Source of the DNA: Elmis aenea
Taxonomy: Eukaryota; Arthropoda; Insecta; Coleoptera; Elmidae
Reading direction: 5' to 3'
Assembly: GCA_947652605.1 (NCBI GenBank)
Contig: CANTFG010000099.1
Coordinates: forward strand, 248,001 to 312,000
Length of the DNA: 64,000 nucleotides
In this document: positions 1 through 10,113 of the stretch, piece by piece
Layout: each line of letters begins with the position of its first letter
Numbering within the stretch: the stretch's first letter is position 1
The notes under the pieces: model-generated
Told to the model about the DNA's origin: nothing
Databases searched by the model: none
Seen by the model: only the letters and a program-made list of their open reading frames with translations
Program-made: the position numbers and the translations under genes

Positions 1-1539
1 CATCGCCTCTTTACAGGAATACAATTGTTTTGCATATGTCTTTCAATGAGCTGGTTTTAATTTTTAATAAATTCCTAAAAATACCGTGCTTTAGTTAATA
101 CATATGTTCCTTGTGCGACTATTTCAAAACAATTTCAATTATTGATTTGTATATGACAAGAACAGTTTATCCATCGCCTCTTTACATGAATACAATTGTT
201 TTGCATATGTCTTTCAATGAGCTGGTTTTAATTTTTAATAATTTCCTAAAAATACCGTGCATTAGTTAATACATATGTTCCTTGTGCGACTATTTCGAAA
301 CAATTTCAATTATTGATTTGTATATCACAGGAACAGTTTATCTAACGCCTCTTTACATGAATACAATTGTTTTGCATATGTCTTTCAATGAGCTGGTTTT
401 AATTTTTAATAATTTCCTAAAAATACCGTGCATTAGTTAATACATATGTTCCTTGAGCGACTATTTCGAAACAATTTTAATTATTGATTTGTATATTCCA
501 GGAACAGTTTATCCATCGCCTCTTTACATGAATACAATTGTTTTGCATATGTCTTTCAATGAGCTGGTTTTAATTTTTAATAATTTCCTAAAAATACCGT
601 GCTTTAGTTAATACATATGTTCCTTGAGCGACTATTTCTAAACAATTTTAATTATTGATTTGTATATGACAGGAACAGTATATCCATCGCCTCTTTACAT
701 GAATACAATTGTTTTGCATATGTCTTTCAATGAGCTGGTTTTAATTTTTAATAATTTCCTAAAAATACCGTGCTTTAGTTAATACATATGTTCCTTGAGC
801 GACTATTTCGAAACAATTTTAATTATTGATTTGTATATCACAGGAACAGTTTATTTATCGCCTCTTTACATGAATACAATTGTTTTGCATATGTCTTTCA
901 ATGAGCTGGTTTTAATTTTTAATAATTTCCTAAAAGTACCGTGCTTTAGTTAATACATATGTTCCTTGAGCGACTATTTCTAAACAATTTTAATTATTGA
1001 TTTGTATATGACAGGAACAGTTTATCCATCGCCTCTTTACATGAATACAATTGTTTTGCATATGTCTTTCAATAAGCTGGTTTTAATTTTTAATAATTTC
1101 CTAAAAATACCGTGCTTTAGTTAATACATATGTTCCTTGAGCGACTATTTCTAAACAATTTTAATTATTGATTTGTATATCACAGGAACAGTTTATCCAT
1201 CGCCTCTTTACATGAATAAAATTGTTTTGCATATGTCTTTCAATGAGCTGGTATTAATTTTTAATAATTTCCTAAAAATACCGTGCTTTAGTTAATACAT
1301 ATGTTCCTTGAGCGACAATTCCGAAACAATTTTAATTATTGATTTGTATATCACAGGAACAGTTTATCCATCGCCTCTTTACATGAATACAATTGTTTTG
1401 CTTATGTCTTTCAATAAGCTGGTATTAATTTTTAATAATTTCCTAAAAATACCGTGCTTTAGTTAATACATATGTTCCTTGAGCGACTATTTCTGAACAA
1501 TTTAAATTATTGATTTGTATATGACAGGAACAGTTTATC

Positions 1540-1615
1540 CATCGCATATGTTCCTTGAGCGACTATTTCTAAACAATTTAAATTATTGATTTGTATATGA
1601 CAGGAACAGTTTATC
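1540..1615 (+). repeat. Truncated 76-bp monomer, copy 1
   Basis: Monomer positions 7-101 (95 bp) are missing: CATCGC is joined directly to ATATGTTCC. The preceding monomer has the linked variants TCTGAACAATTTAAATT and TATGACAGG, and the next begins CATTGCC. This haplotype recurs in most other copies. A private CTTATG replaces one CATATG just upstream. Confidence 0.97.
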
Positions 1616-3470
1616 CATTGCCTCTTTACATGAATACAATTGTTTTGCATATGTCTTTCAATGAGCTGGTTTTAATTTTTAATAATTTCCTAAAAATACC
1701 GTGCTTTAGTTAATACATATGTTCCTTGAGCGACTATTTCTAAACAATTTTAATTATTGATTTGTATATCACAGAAACAGTTTATCCATCGCCTCTTTAC
1801 AGGAATACAATTGTTTTGCATATGTCTTTCAATGAGCTGGTTTTAATTTTTAATAATTTCCTAAAAATACCGTGCTTTACTTAATACATATGTTCCTTGA
1901 GCGACTATTTCTAAACAATTTTAATTATTGATTTGTATATCACAGAAACAGTTTATCCATCGCCTCTTTACAGGAATACAATTGTTTTGCATATGTCTTT
2001 CAATGAGCTGGTTTTAATTTTTAATAATTTCCTAAAAATACCGTGCCTTAGTTAATACATATGTTCCTTGAGCGACTATTTCCAAACAATTTTAATTATT
2101 GATTTGTATATCACAGGAACAGTTTATCCATCGCCTCTTTACATGAATACAATTGTTTTGCATATGTCTTTCAATGAGCTGGTTTTAATTTTTAATAATT
2201 TCCTAAAAATACCGTGCATTAGTTAATACATATGTTCCTTGTGCGACTATTTCGAAACAATTTCAATTATTGATTTGTATATCACAGGAACAGTTTATCT
2301 ATCGCCTCTTTACATGAATACAATTGTTTTGCATATGTCTTTCAATGAGCTGGTTTTAATTTTTAATAATTTCCTAAAAATACCGTGCTTTAGTTAATAC
2401 ATATGTTCCTTGAGCGACTATTTCTGAACAATTTTAATTATTGATTTGTATATCACAGAAACAGTTTATCCATCGCCTCTTTACAGGAATACAATTGTTT
2501 TGCATATGTCTTTCAATGAGCTGGTTTTAATTTTTAATAATTTCCTAAAAATACCGTGCTTTAGTTAATACATATGTTCCTTGTGCGACTATTTCGAAAC
2601 AATTTCAATTATTGATTTGTATATGACAAGAACAGTTTATCCATCGCCTCTTTACATGAATACAATTGTTTTGCATATGTCTTTCAATGAGCTGGTTTTA
2701 ATTTTTAATAATTTCCTAAAAATACCGTGCATTAGTTAATACATATGTTCCTTGTGCGACTATTTCGAAACAATTTCAATTATTGATTTGTATATCACAG
2801 GAACAGTTTATTTATCGCCTCTTTACATGAATACAATTGTTTTGCATATGTCTTTCAATGAGCTGGTTTTAATTTTTAATAATTTCCTAAAAATACCGTG
2901 CATTAGTTAATACATATGTTCCTTGAGCGACTATTTCGAAACAATTTTAAATATTGATTTGTATATCACAGGAACAGTTTATCCATCGCCTCTTTACATG
3001 AATACAATTGTTTTGCATATGTCTTTCAATGAGCTGGTTTTAATTTTTAATAATTTCCTAAAAATACCGTGCTTTAGTTAATACATATGTTCCTTGAGCG
3101 ACTATTTCTAAACAATTTTAATTATTGATTTGTATATGACAGGAACAGTATATCCATCGCCTCTTTACATGAATACAATTGTTTTGCATATGTCTTTCAA
3201 TGAGCTGGTTTTAATTTTTAATAATTTCCTAAAAATACCGTGCTTTAGTTAATACATATGTTCCTTGAGCGACTATTTCGAAACAATTTTAATTATTGAT
3301 TTGTATATCACAGAAACAGTTTATTTATCGCCTCTTTACATGAATACAATTGTTTTGCATATGTCTTTCAATGAGCTGGTTTTAATTTTTAATAATTTCC
3401 TAAAAATACCGTGCTTTAGTTAATACATATGTTCCTTGAGCGACTATTTCGAAACAATTTTAATTATTGA

Positions 3471-4920
3471 TTTGTATATCACAGGAACAGTTTATCCATC
3501 GCCTCTTTACATGAATACAATTGTTTTGCATATGTCTTTCAATGAGCTGGTTTTAATTTTTAATAATTTCCTAAAAATACCGTGCTTTAGTTAATACATA
3601 TGTTCCTTGAGCGACTATTTCTAAACAATTTTAATTATTGATTTGTATATGACAGGAACAGTTTATCCATTGCCTCTTTACATGAATACAATTGTTTTGC
3701 ATATGTCTTTCAATGAGCTGGTTTTAATTTTTAATAATTTCCTAAAAATACCGTGCTTTAGTTAATACATATGTTCCTTGAGCGACTATTTCTAAACAAT
3801 TTTAATTATTGATTTGTATATCACAGGAACAGTTTATCCATCGCCTCTTTACATGAATAAAATTGTTTTGCATATGTCTTTCAATGAGCTGGTTTTAATT
3901 TTTAATAATTTCCTAAAAATACCGTGCTTTAGTTAATACATATGTTCCTTGAGCGACTATTTCGAAACAATTTTAATTATTGATTTGTATATCACAGGAA
4001 CAGTTTATCCATCGCCTCTTTACATGAATACAATTGTTTTGCATATGTCTTTCAATGAGCTGGTTTTAATTTTTAATAATTTCCTAAAAATACCGTGCTT
4101 TAGTTAATACATATGTTCCTTGAGCGACTATTTCTGAACAATTATAATTATTGATTTGTATGTCACAGAAACAGTTTATCCATCGCCTCTTTACATGAAT
4201 ACAATTGTTTTGCATATGTCTTTCAATGAGCTGGTATTAATTTTTAATAATTTCCTAAAAATACCGTGCTTTAGTTAATACATATGTTCCTTGAGCGACT
4301 ATTTCTAAACAATTTTAATTATTGATTTGTATATCACAGGAACAGTTTATCCATCGCCTCTTTACAGGAATACAATTTTTTTGCATATGTCTTTCAATGA
4401 GCTGGTTTTAATTTTTAATAATTTCCTAAAAATACCGTGCTTTAGTTAATACATATGTTCCTTGAGCGACTATTTCTAAACAATTTTAATTATTGATTTG
4501 TATATCACAGGAACAGTTTATCCATCGCCTCTTTACAGGAATACAATTGTTTTGCATATGTCTTTCAATGAGCTGGTTTTAATTTTTAATAATTTCCTAA
4601 AAATACCGTGCATTAGTTAATACATATGTTCTTTGAGCGACTATTTCTGAACAATTTTAATTATTGATTTGTATGTATATCACAGGAACAGTTTATCCAT
4701 CGCCTCTTTACATGAATACAATTGTTTTGCATATGTCTTTCAATGAGCTGGTTTTAATTTTTAATAATTTCCTAAAAATACCGTGCTTTAGTTAATACAT
4801 ATGTTCCTTGTGCGACTATTTCGAAACAATTTCAATTATTGATTTGTATATGACAGGAACAGTTTATCCATCGCCTCTTTACATGAATACAATTGTTTTG
4901 CATATGTCTTTCAATGAGCT
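3471..4920 (+). repeat. 4450-bp-spaced block, empty-site copy
   Basis: This corresponds to 7921-10363 with the transposon removed, at an offset of 4450 bp (26 monomers plus the 4-bp insertion). Shared features include CCATTGCC upstream, ATGAATAAAATTG downstream, TTGTATGTCACAG and the 4-bp insertion (4671 against 10114). The TTAA at 3762-3765 is the unoccupied equivalent of the insertion site. Confidence 0.85.
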
Positions 4921-7900
4921 GGTTTTAATTTTTAATAATTTCCTAAAAATACCGTGCATTAGTTAATACATATGTTCCTTGTGCGACTATTTCGAAACAA
5001 TTTCAATTATTGATTTGTATATCACAGAAACAGTTTATCTATCGCCTCTTTACATGAATACAATTGTTTTGCATATGTCTTTCAATGAGCTGGTTTTAAT
5101 TTTTATTAATTTCCTAAAAATACCGTGCTTTAGTTAATACATATGTTCCTTGAGCGACTATTTCTGAACAATTTTAATTATTGATTTGTATATCACAGAA
5201 ACAGTTTATCCATCGCCTCTTTACAGGAATACAATTGTTTTGCATATGTCTTTCAATGAGCTGGTTTTAATTTTTAATAATTTCCTAAAAATACCGTGCT
5301 TTAGTTAATACATATGTTCCTTGAGCGACTATTTCTGAACAATTTTAATTATTGATTTGTATATCACAGAAACAGTTTATCCATCGCCTCTTTACATGAA
5401 TACAATTGTTTTGCATATGTCTTTCAAAGAGCTGGTTTTAATTTTTACTAATTTCCTAAAAATACCGTGCTTTAGTTAATACATATGTTCCTTGTGCGAC
5501 TATTTCGAAACAATTTCAATTATTGATTTGTATATGACAGGAACAGTTTATCCATCGCCTTTTTACATGAATAAAATTGTTTTGCATATGTCTTTCAATG
5601 AGCTGGTTTTAATTTTTAATAATTTCCTAAAAATACCGTGCTTTAGTTAATACATATGTTCCTTGTGCGACTATTTTGAAACAATTTCAATTATTGATTT
5701 GTATATGACAGGAACAGTTTATCCATCGCTTCTTTACATGAATACAATTGTTTTGCATATGTATTTCAATGAGCTGGTTTTATTTTTTAATAATTTCCTA
5801 AAAATACCGTGCTTTAGTTAATACATATGTTCCTTGAGCGACTATTTCTAAACAATTTTAATTATTGATTTGTATATCACAGAAACAGTTTATCCATCGC
5901 CTCTTTACATGAATACAATTGTTTTGCATATGTCTTTCAATGAGCTGGTATTAATTTTTAATAATTTCCTAAAAATACCGTGCTTTAGTTAATACATATG
6001 TTCCTTGTGCGACTATTTCGAAACAATTTCAATTATTGATTTGTATATGACAGGAACAGTTTATCCATCGCCTCTTTACATGAATACAATTGTTTTGCAT
6101 ATGTCTTTCAATGAGCTGGTTTTAATTTTTAATAATTTCCTAAAAATACCGTGCTTTAGTTAATACATATGTTCCTTGAGCGACTATTTCTAAACAATTT
6201 TAATTATTGATTTGTATATCACAGGAACAGTTTATCCATCGCCTCTTTACAGGAATACATTTGTTTTGCATATGTCTTTCAATGAGCTGGTTTTAATTTT
6301 TAATAATTTCCTAAAAATACCGTGCATTAGTTAATACATATGTTCCTTGAGCGACTATTTCTGAACAATTTTAATTATTGATTTGTATATCACAGGAACA
6401 GTTTATCCATCGCCTCTTTACATGAATACAATTGTTTTGCATATGTCTTTCAATGAGCTGGTTTTAATTTTTAATAAATTCCTAAAAATACCGTGCTTTA
6501 GTTAATACATATGTTCCTTGGGCGACTATTTCTAAACGATTTTAATTATTGATTTGTATATCACAGGAACAGTTTATCCATCGCCTCTTTACATGAATAC
6601 AATTGTTTTGCATATGTCTTTCAATGAGCTGGTTTTAATTTTTAATAATTTCCTAAAAATACCGTGCTTTAGTTAATACATATGTTCCTTGAGCGACTAT
6701 TTCTAAACAATTTTAATTATTGATTTGTATATCACAGGAACAGTTTATCCATCGCCTCTTTACATGAATACAATTGTTTTGCATATGTCTTTCAATGAGC
6801 TGGCATTAATTTTTAATAATTTCCTAAAAATACCGTGCTTTAGTTAATACATATGTTCCTTGTGCGACTATTTCGAAACAATTTCAATTATTGATTTGTA
6901 TATGACAGGAACAGTTTATCCATCGCCTCTTTACATGAATACAATTGTTTTGCATATGTCTTTCAATGAGCTGGTTTTAATTTTTAATAATTTCCTAAAA
7001 ATACCGTGCTTTAGTTAATACATATGTTCCTTGAGCGACTGTTTCTAAACAATTTTAATTATTGATTTGTATATCACAGGAACAGTTTATCCATCGCCTC
7101 TTTACAGGAATACAATTTTTTTGCATATGTCTTTCAATGAGCTGGTTTTAATTTTTAATAATTTCCTAAAAATACCGTGCATTAGTTAATACATATGTTC
7201 CTTGAGCGACTATTTCTGAACAATTTTAATTATTGATTTGTATATCACAGGAACAGTTTATCCATCGCCTCTTTACATGAATACAATGGTTTTGCATATG
7301 TCTTTCAATGAGCTGGTTTTAATTTTTAATAATTTCCTAAAAATACCGTGCTTTAGTTAATACATATGTTCCTTGAGCGACTATTTCTAAACAATTTTAA
7401 TTATTGATTTGTATATCACAGGAACAGTTTATCCATCGCCTCTTTACAGGAATACAATTGTTTTGCATATGTCTTTCAATGAGCTGGTTTTAATTTTTAA
7501 TAATTTCCTAAAAATACCGTGCTTTAGTTAATACATATGTTCCTTGAGCGACTATTTCTAAACAATTTTAATTATTGATTTGTATATCACAGGAACAGTT
7601 TATCCATCGCCTCTTTACAGGAATACAATTGTTTTGCATATGTCTTTCAATGAGCTGGTTTTAATTTTTAATAATTTCCTAAAAATACCGTGCATTAGTT
7701 AATACATATGTTCCTTGTGCGACTATTTCGAAACAATTTCAATTATTGATTTGTATATCACAGGATTAGTTTATCTATCGCCTCTTTACATGAATACAAT
7801 TGTTTTGCATATGTCTTTCAATGAGCTGGTTTTAATTTTTAATAATTTCCTAAAAATACCGTGCATTAGTTAATACATATGTTCCTTGAGCGACTATTTC

Positions 7901-8211
7901 GAAACAATTTTAATTATTGATTTGTATATCACAGGAACAGTTTATCCATCGCCTCTTTACATGAATACAATTGTTTTGCATATGTCTTTCAATGAGCTGG
8001 TTTTAATTTTTAATAATTTCCTAAAAATACCGTGCTTTAGTTAATACATATGTTCCTTGAGCGACTATTTCTAAACAATTTTAATTATTGATTTGTATAT
8101 GACAGGAACAGTTTATCCATTGCCTCTTTACATGAATACAATTGTTTTGCATATGTCTTTCAATGAGCTGGTTTTAATTTTTAATAATTTCCTAAAAATA
8201 CCGTGCTTTAG

Positions 8212-8215
8212 TTAA
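8212..8215. repeat. TTAA target-site duplication, left copy
   Basis: TTAA at monomer positions 95-98 immediately precedes the CCC of the left end. It matches the copy at 9205-9208, as expected for piggyBac insertion. Confidence 0.95.
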
Positions 8216-8233
8216 CCCTTAAGTAGTGAGGTG
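8216..8233 (+). repeat. Left terminal inverted repeat (18 bp)
   Basis: CCCTTAAGTAGTGAGGTG is a perfect match to the reverse complement of 9187-9204. Identity stops at base 19 (A on the left, C on the right). An 11-bp segment of it, GTAGTGAGGTG (8223-8233), recurs with one change as GTAGTGACGTG at 8251-8261. Confidence 0.95.
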
Positions 8234-8260
8234 AAATATGAGTTACGTTAGTAGTGACGT

Positions 8261-8277
8261 GCGGTCACTGTGACCGC
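8261..8277. repeat. Subterminal palindrome, left
   Basis: GCGGTCAC-T-GTGACCGC has two 8-bp arms around one base and lies 28 bp inside the left terminal repeat. The same 17-bp palindrome recurs exactly at 9001-9017 and with a changed centre near the right end. Short palindromes next to the ends are seen in piggyBac-type elements; a transposase-binding role here is inference. Confidence 0.85.
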
Positions 8278-8718
8278 GCAGTTTTTACTGTTGCAAAATA
8301 TTGAAAAAGAATGTATTTTGTCCTATAATTCAACAATAGTGTTTGTTTGGGTATTTTTCAATGTTTATTGATAAAAAAGACAATGTTTAGTATGAAGCCT
8401 TATTATAAAATTAATAAACTGAACACAGTGTACCTAATAATAACGCATTTTGCGTAAGTCAGCGGACTATATGAATTATACAAAAAAAGAAAACTCGAAA
8501 CCAAAATTTTTATGACTAAAGTGTAACTAAAGGGACCATACTAAACTTATAAATATAAAAAACTATTTCAAAAAAATTAAATCATAAAAACCGCAAGTCT
8601 TAAAATTTTACAATTTTCCATTACAGTTTTTAGATATTTTCTTAGCACACCAGACAATTTGAATCGAGTTTTTTCATAGAAGTCTTTTCATTTCTAGTTG
8701 TTTCTGCTTCTTCGTTTC
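8278..8718. other. Element interior with no recognisable content
   Basis: This is AT-rich unique sequence between the left palindrome and the acidic reading-frame remnants. No open frame of note, RNA fold or repeat of the satellite was seen. Confidence 0.6.
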
Positions 8719-8949
8719 CTAAACTGGATATAGCTTGTCAATAATAGTTTCTGTTTCTTCCGTATCTTCCTCACCTGTATATGATTGCATAGATCATGTA
8801 TCATGTTCGAATTTCTTCATAAACGTCACTTACACTGCTGTCTTCATCGCTAATATTGTCTTCAGTTACCTCAAACCATTTCGATAGAGTTTCTTCAAAT
8901 TTGGATTGTTTAAACGAACTCTTTTCGAAGGTCTTGCCTTCTCAGACAT
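8719..8949 (-). pseudogene. Possible decayed N-terminal fragment of a transposase
   Basis: Reading the minus strand from an ATG at 8949, 27 codons are open, starting MSEKARPSKRVRLN, then TAA at 8866-8868. A second frame is open from 8941 to a TGA at 8801-8803 (46 codons) and is rich in Asp, Glu and Ser (for example TEDNISDEDSSVSDVYEE). A third fragment runs from an ATG at 8790 to TAG at 8719-8721 (23 codons) and includes GEEDTEETET. An acidic, poorly conserved N-terminal region is usual in piggyBac transposases, and the position just inside one end fits. No DDD catalytic core or C-terminal Cys-rich domain is present. It could instead be chance AT-rich frames, so the identity is tentative and the frames are not joined here. 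Confidence 0.4.
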
Positions 8950-9000
8950 GTTTTTTGCCTTTTAGCGCCTGCATGCAAAAAGTTACACTAACGGTGAGGT

Positions 9001-9017
9001 GCGGTCACTGTGACCGC
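9001..9017. repeat. Internal copy of the subterminal palindrome
   Basis: This is identical to the left palindrome at 8261-8277. It is preceded by GTGAGGT (8994-9000), so the 24 bases 8994-9017 match the left subterminal segment 8254-8277 at 23 of 24 positions and the reverse complement of the right end 9171-9194 at 22 of 24. It lies about 50 bp upstream of the relic ATG at 8949 (minus strand), so it may be an internal duplicate of the end or part of the old 5' region. Confidence 0.85.
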
Positions 9018-9168
9018 AAATAAACTTTATAATTTTTTTTCGAGACAACGACACAACCCTCGATTTTTGTATGCTAGTCACGGACTAATTGTGAAGTAGT
9101 TTGAAGGTACCTAGACGGGGGGGGATGTACACATGACGAATTAGCTGTAGTATTAGATTGAAATTACC
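9018..9168. other. Element right interior with an 8-G run
   Basis: Unique sequence between the internal and right palindromes. It contains a run of eight G at 9117-9124, striking in such an AT-rich window. No coding potential was seen. Confidence 0.6.
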
Positions 9169-9189
9169 GTGCGGTCACCATGACCGCAC
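9169..9189. repeat. Subterminal palindrome, right
   Basis: GTGCGGTCA-CCA-TGACCGCAC has 9-bp arms around a 3-bp centre and abuts the right terminal repeat. The centre differs from the left and internal copies. Confidence 0.85.
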
Positions 9190-9204
9190 CTCACTACTTA
9201 AGGG
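9187..9204 (-). repeat. Right terminal inverted repeat (18 bp)
   Basis: CACCTCACTACTTAAGGG is the exact reverse complement of the left end. Its first three bases overlap the right subterminal palindrome at 9169-9189, so terminal repeat and palindrome are fused at this end. Confidence 0.95.
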
Positions 9205-9208
9205 TTAA
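9205..9208. repeat. TTAA target-site duplication, right copy
   Basis: TTAA directly follows the right terminal inverted repeat. The satellite then continues with TACATATGTTCC, monomer position 99 onward. Confidence 0.95.
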
Positions 9209-10113
9209 TACATATGTTCCTTGAGCGACTATTTCTAAACAATTTTAATTATTGATTTGTATATCACAGGAACAGTTTATCCATCGACTCTTTACATGAA
9301 TAAAATTGTTTTGCATATGTCTTTCAATGAGCTGGTTTTAATTTTTAATAATTTCCTAAAAATACCGTGCTTTAGTTAATACATATGTTCCTTGAGCGAC
9401 TATTTCGAAACAATTTTAATTATTGATTTGTATATCACAGGAACAGTTTATCCATCGCCTCTTTACATGAATACAATTGTTTTGCATATGTCTTTCAATG
9501 AGCTGGTTTTAATTTTTAATAATTTCCTAAAAATACCGTGCTTTAGTTAATACATATGTTCCTTGAGCGACTATTTCTGAACAATTTTAATTATTGATTT
9601 GTATGTCACAGAAACAGTTTATCCATCGCCTCTTTACAGGAATACAATTGTTTTGCATATGTCTTTCAATGAGCTGGTATTAATTTTTAATAATTTCCTA
9701 AAAATACCGTGCTTTAGTTAATACATATGTTCCTTGAGCGACTATTTCTAAACAATTTTAATTATTGATTTGTATATCACAGGAACAGTTTATCCATCGC
9801 CTCTTTACAGGAATACAATTGTTTTGCATATGTCTTTCAATGAGCTGGTTTTAATTTTTAATAATTTCCTAAAAATACCGTGCTTTAGTTAATACATATG
9901 TTCCTTGAGCGACTATTTCTAAACAATTTTAATTATTGATTTGTATATCACAGGAACAGTTTATCCATCGCCTCTTTACAGGAATACAATTGTTTTGCAT
10001 ATGTCTTTCAATGAGCTGGTTTTAATTTTTAATAATTTCCTAAAAATACCGTGCATTAGTTAATACATATGTTCTTTGAGCGACTATTTCTGAACAATTT
10101 TAATTATTGATTT

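Larger units (their letters stand above)
1..8215 (+). repeat. 171-bp satellite array, left segment
   Basis: This is a tandem head-to-tail array of an AT-rich 171-bp monomer. Taking the CATCGCCTCTTTACATG motif as monomer position 1, starts fall at 1, 172, 343, 514 and so on. Fixed landmarks in each unit are CATATG at 33-38 and 101-106, ACAATTGT at 21-28, CCGTG at 85-88 and a TTAA at 95-98. Copies differ by few substitutions, mostly at recurring positions: T or G at 16, T or A at 90, A or T at 114, GAA/TAA/TGA at 126-128, and C or G at 155. The segment contains one truncated 76-bp monomer (1540) and one monomer with a 4-bp insertion (4671). The first copy starts exactly at base 1, so the array continues to the left. 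No gene, RNA or promoter was seen. A centromeric or pericentromeric role is plausible but is inference from array type only. Confidence 0.98.
8216..9204. mobile_element. Non-autonomous piggyBac-like element, 989 bp
   Basis: The element has perfect 18-bp terminal inverted repeats (CCCTTAAGTAGTGAGGTG at the left, its reverse complement at the right) and is flanked by TTAA on both sides. The satellite joins perfectly if the element and one TTAA are removed. Ends starting CCC and a TTAA target are hallmarks of the piggyBac superfamily. At 989 bp it is far too short for a full piggyBac transposase of about 600 residues and has no long open frame, so it should depend on a transposase made elsewhere. 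Palindromic motifs lie inside both ends and once internally. Decayed acidic reading-frame fragments on the minus strand (8719-8949) suggest a deletion derivative of a coding element rather than a minimal MITE. The interior at 8278-8718 is AT-rich and nothing recognisable was seen there. Confidence 0.93.

Noticed and set aside
27..38. POU/octamer-like TTTTGCATATG in every monomer as a regulatory site
   Set aside because: Only 7 of 8 bases match the octamer ATGCAAAT, and such AT-rich words are expected by chance; it repeats simply because the monomer repeats.
8216..9204. Full-length autonomous transposon
   Set aside because: At 989 bp, with only fragments of up to 46 codons in the decayed region, it cannot encode a piggyBac transposase.
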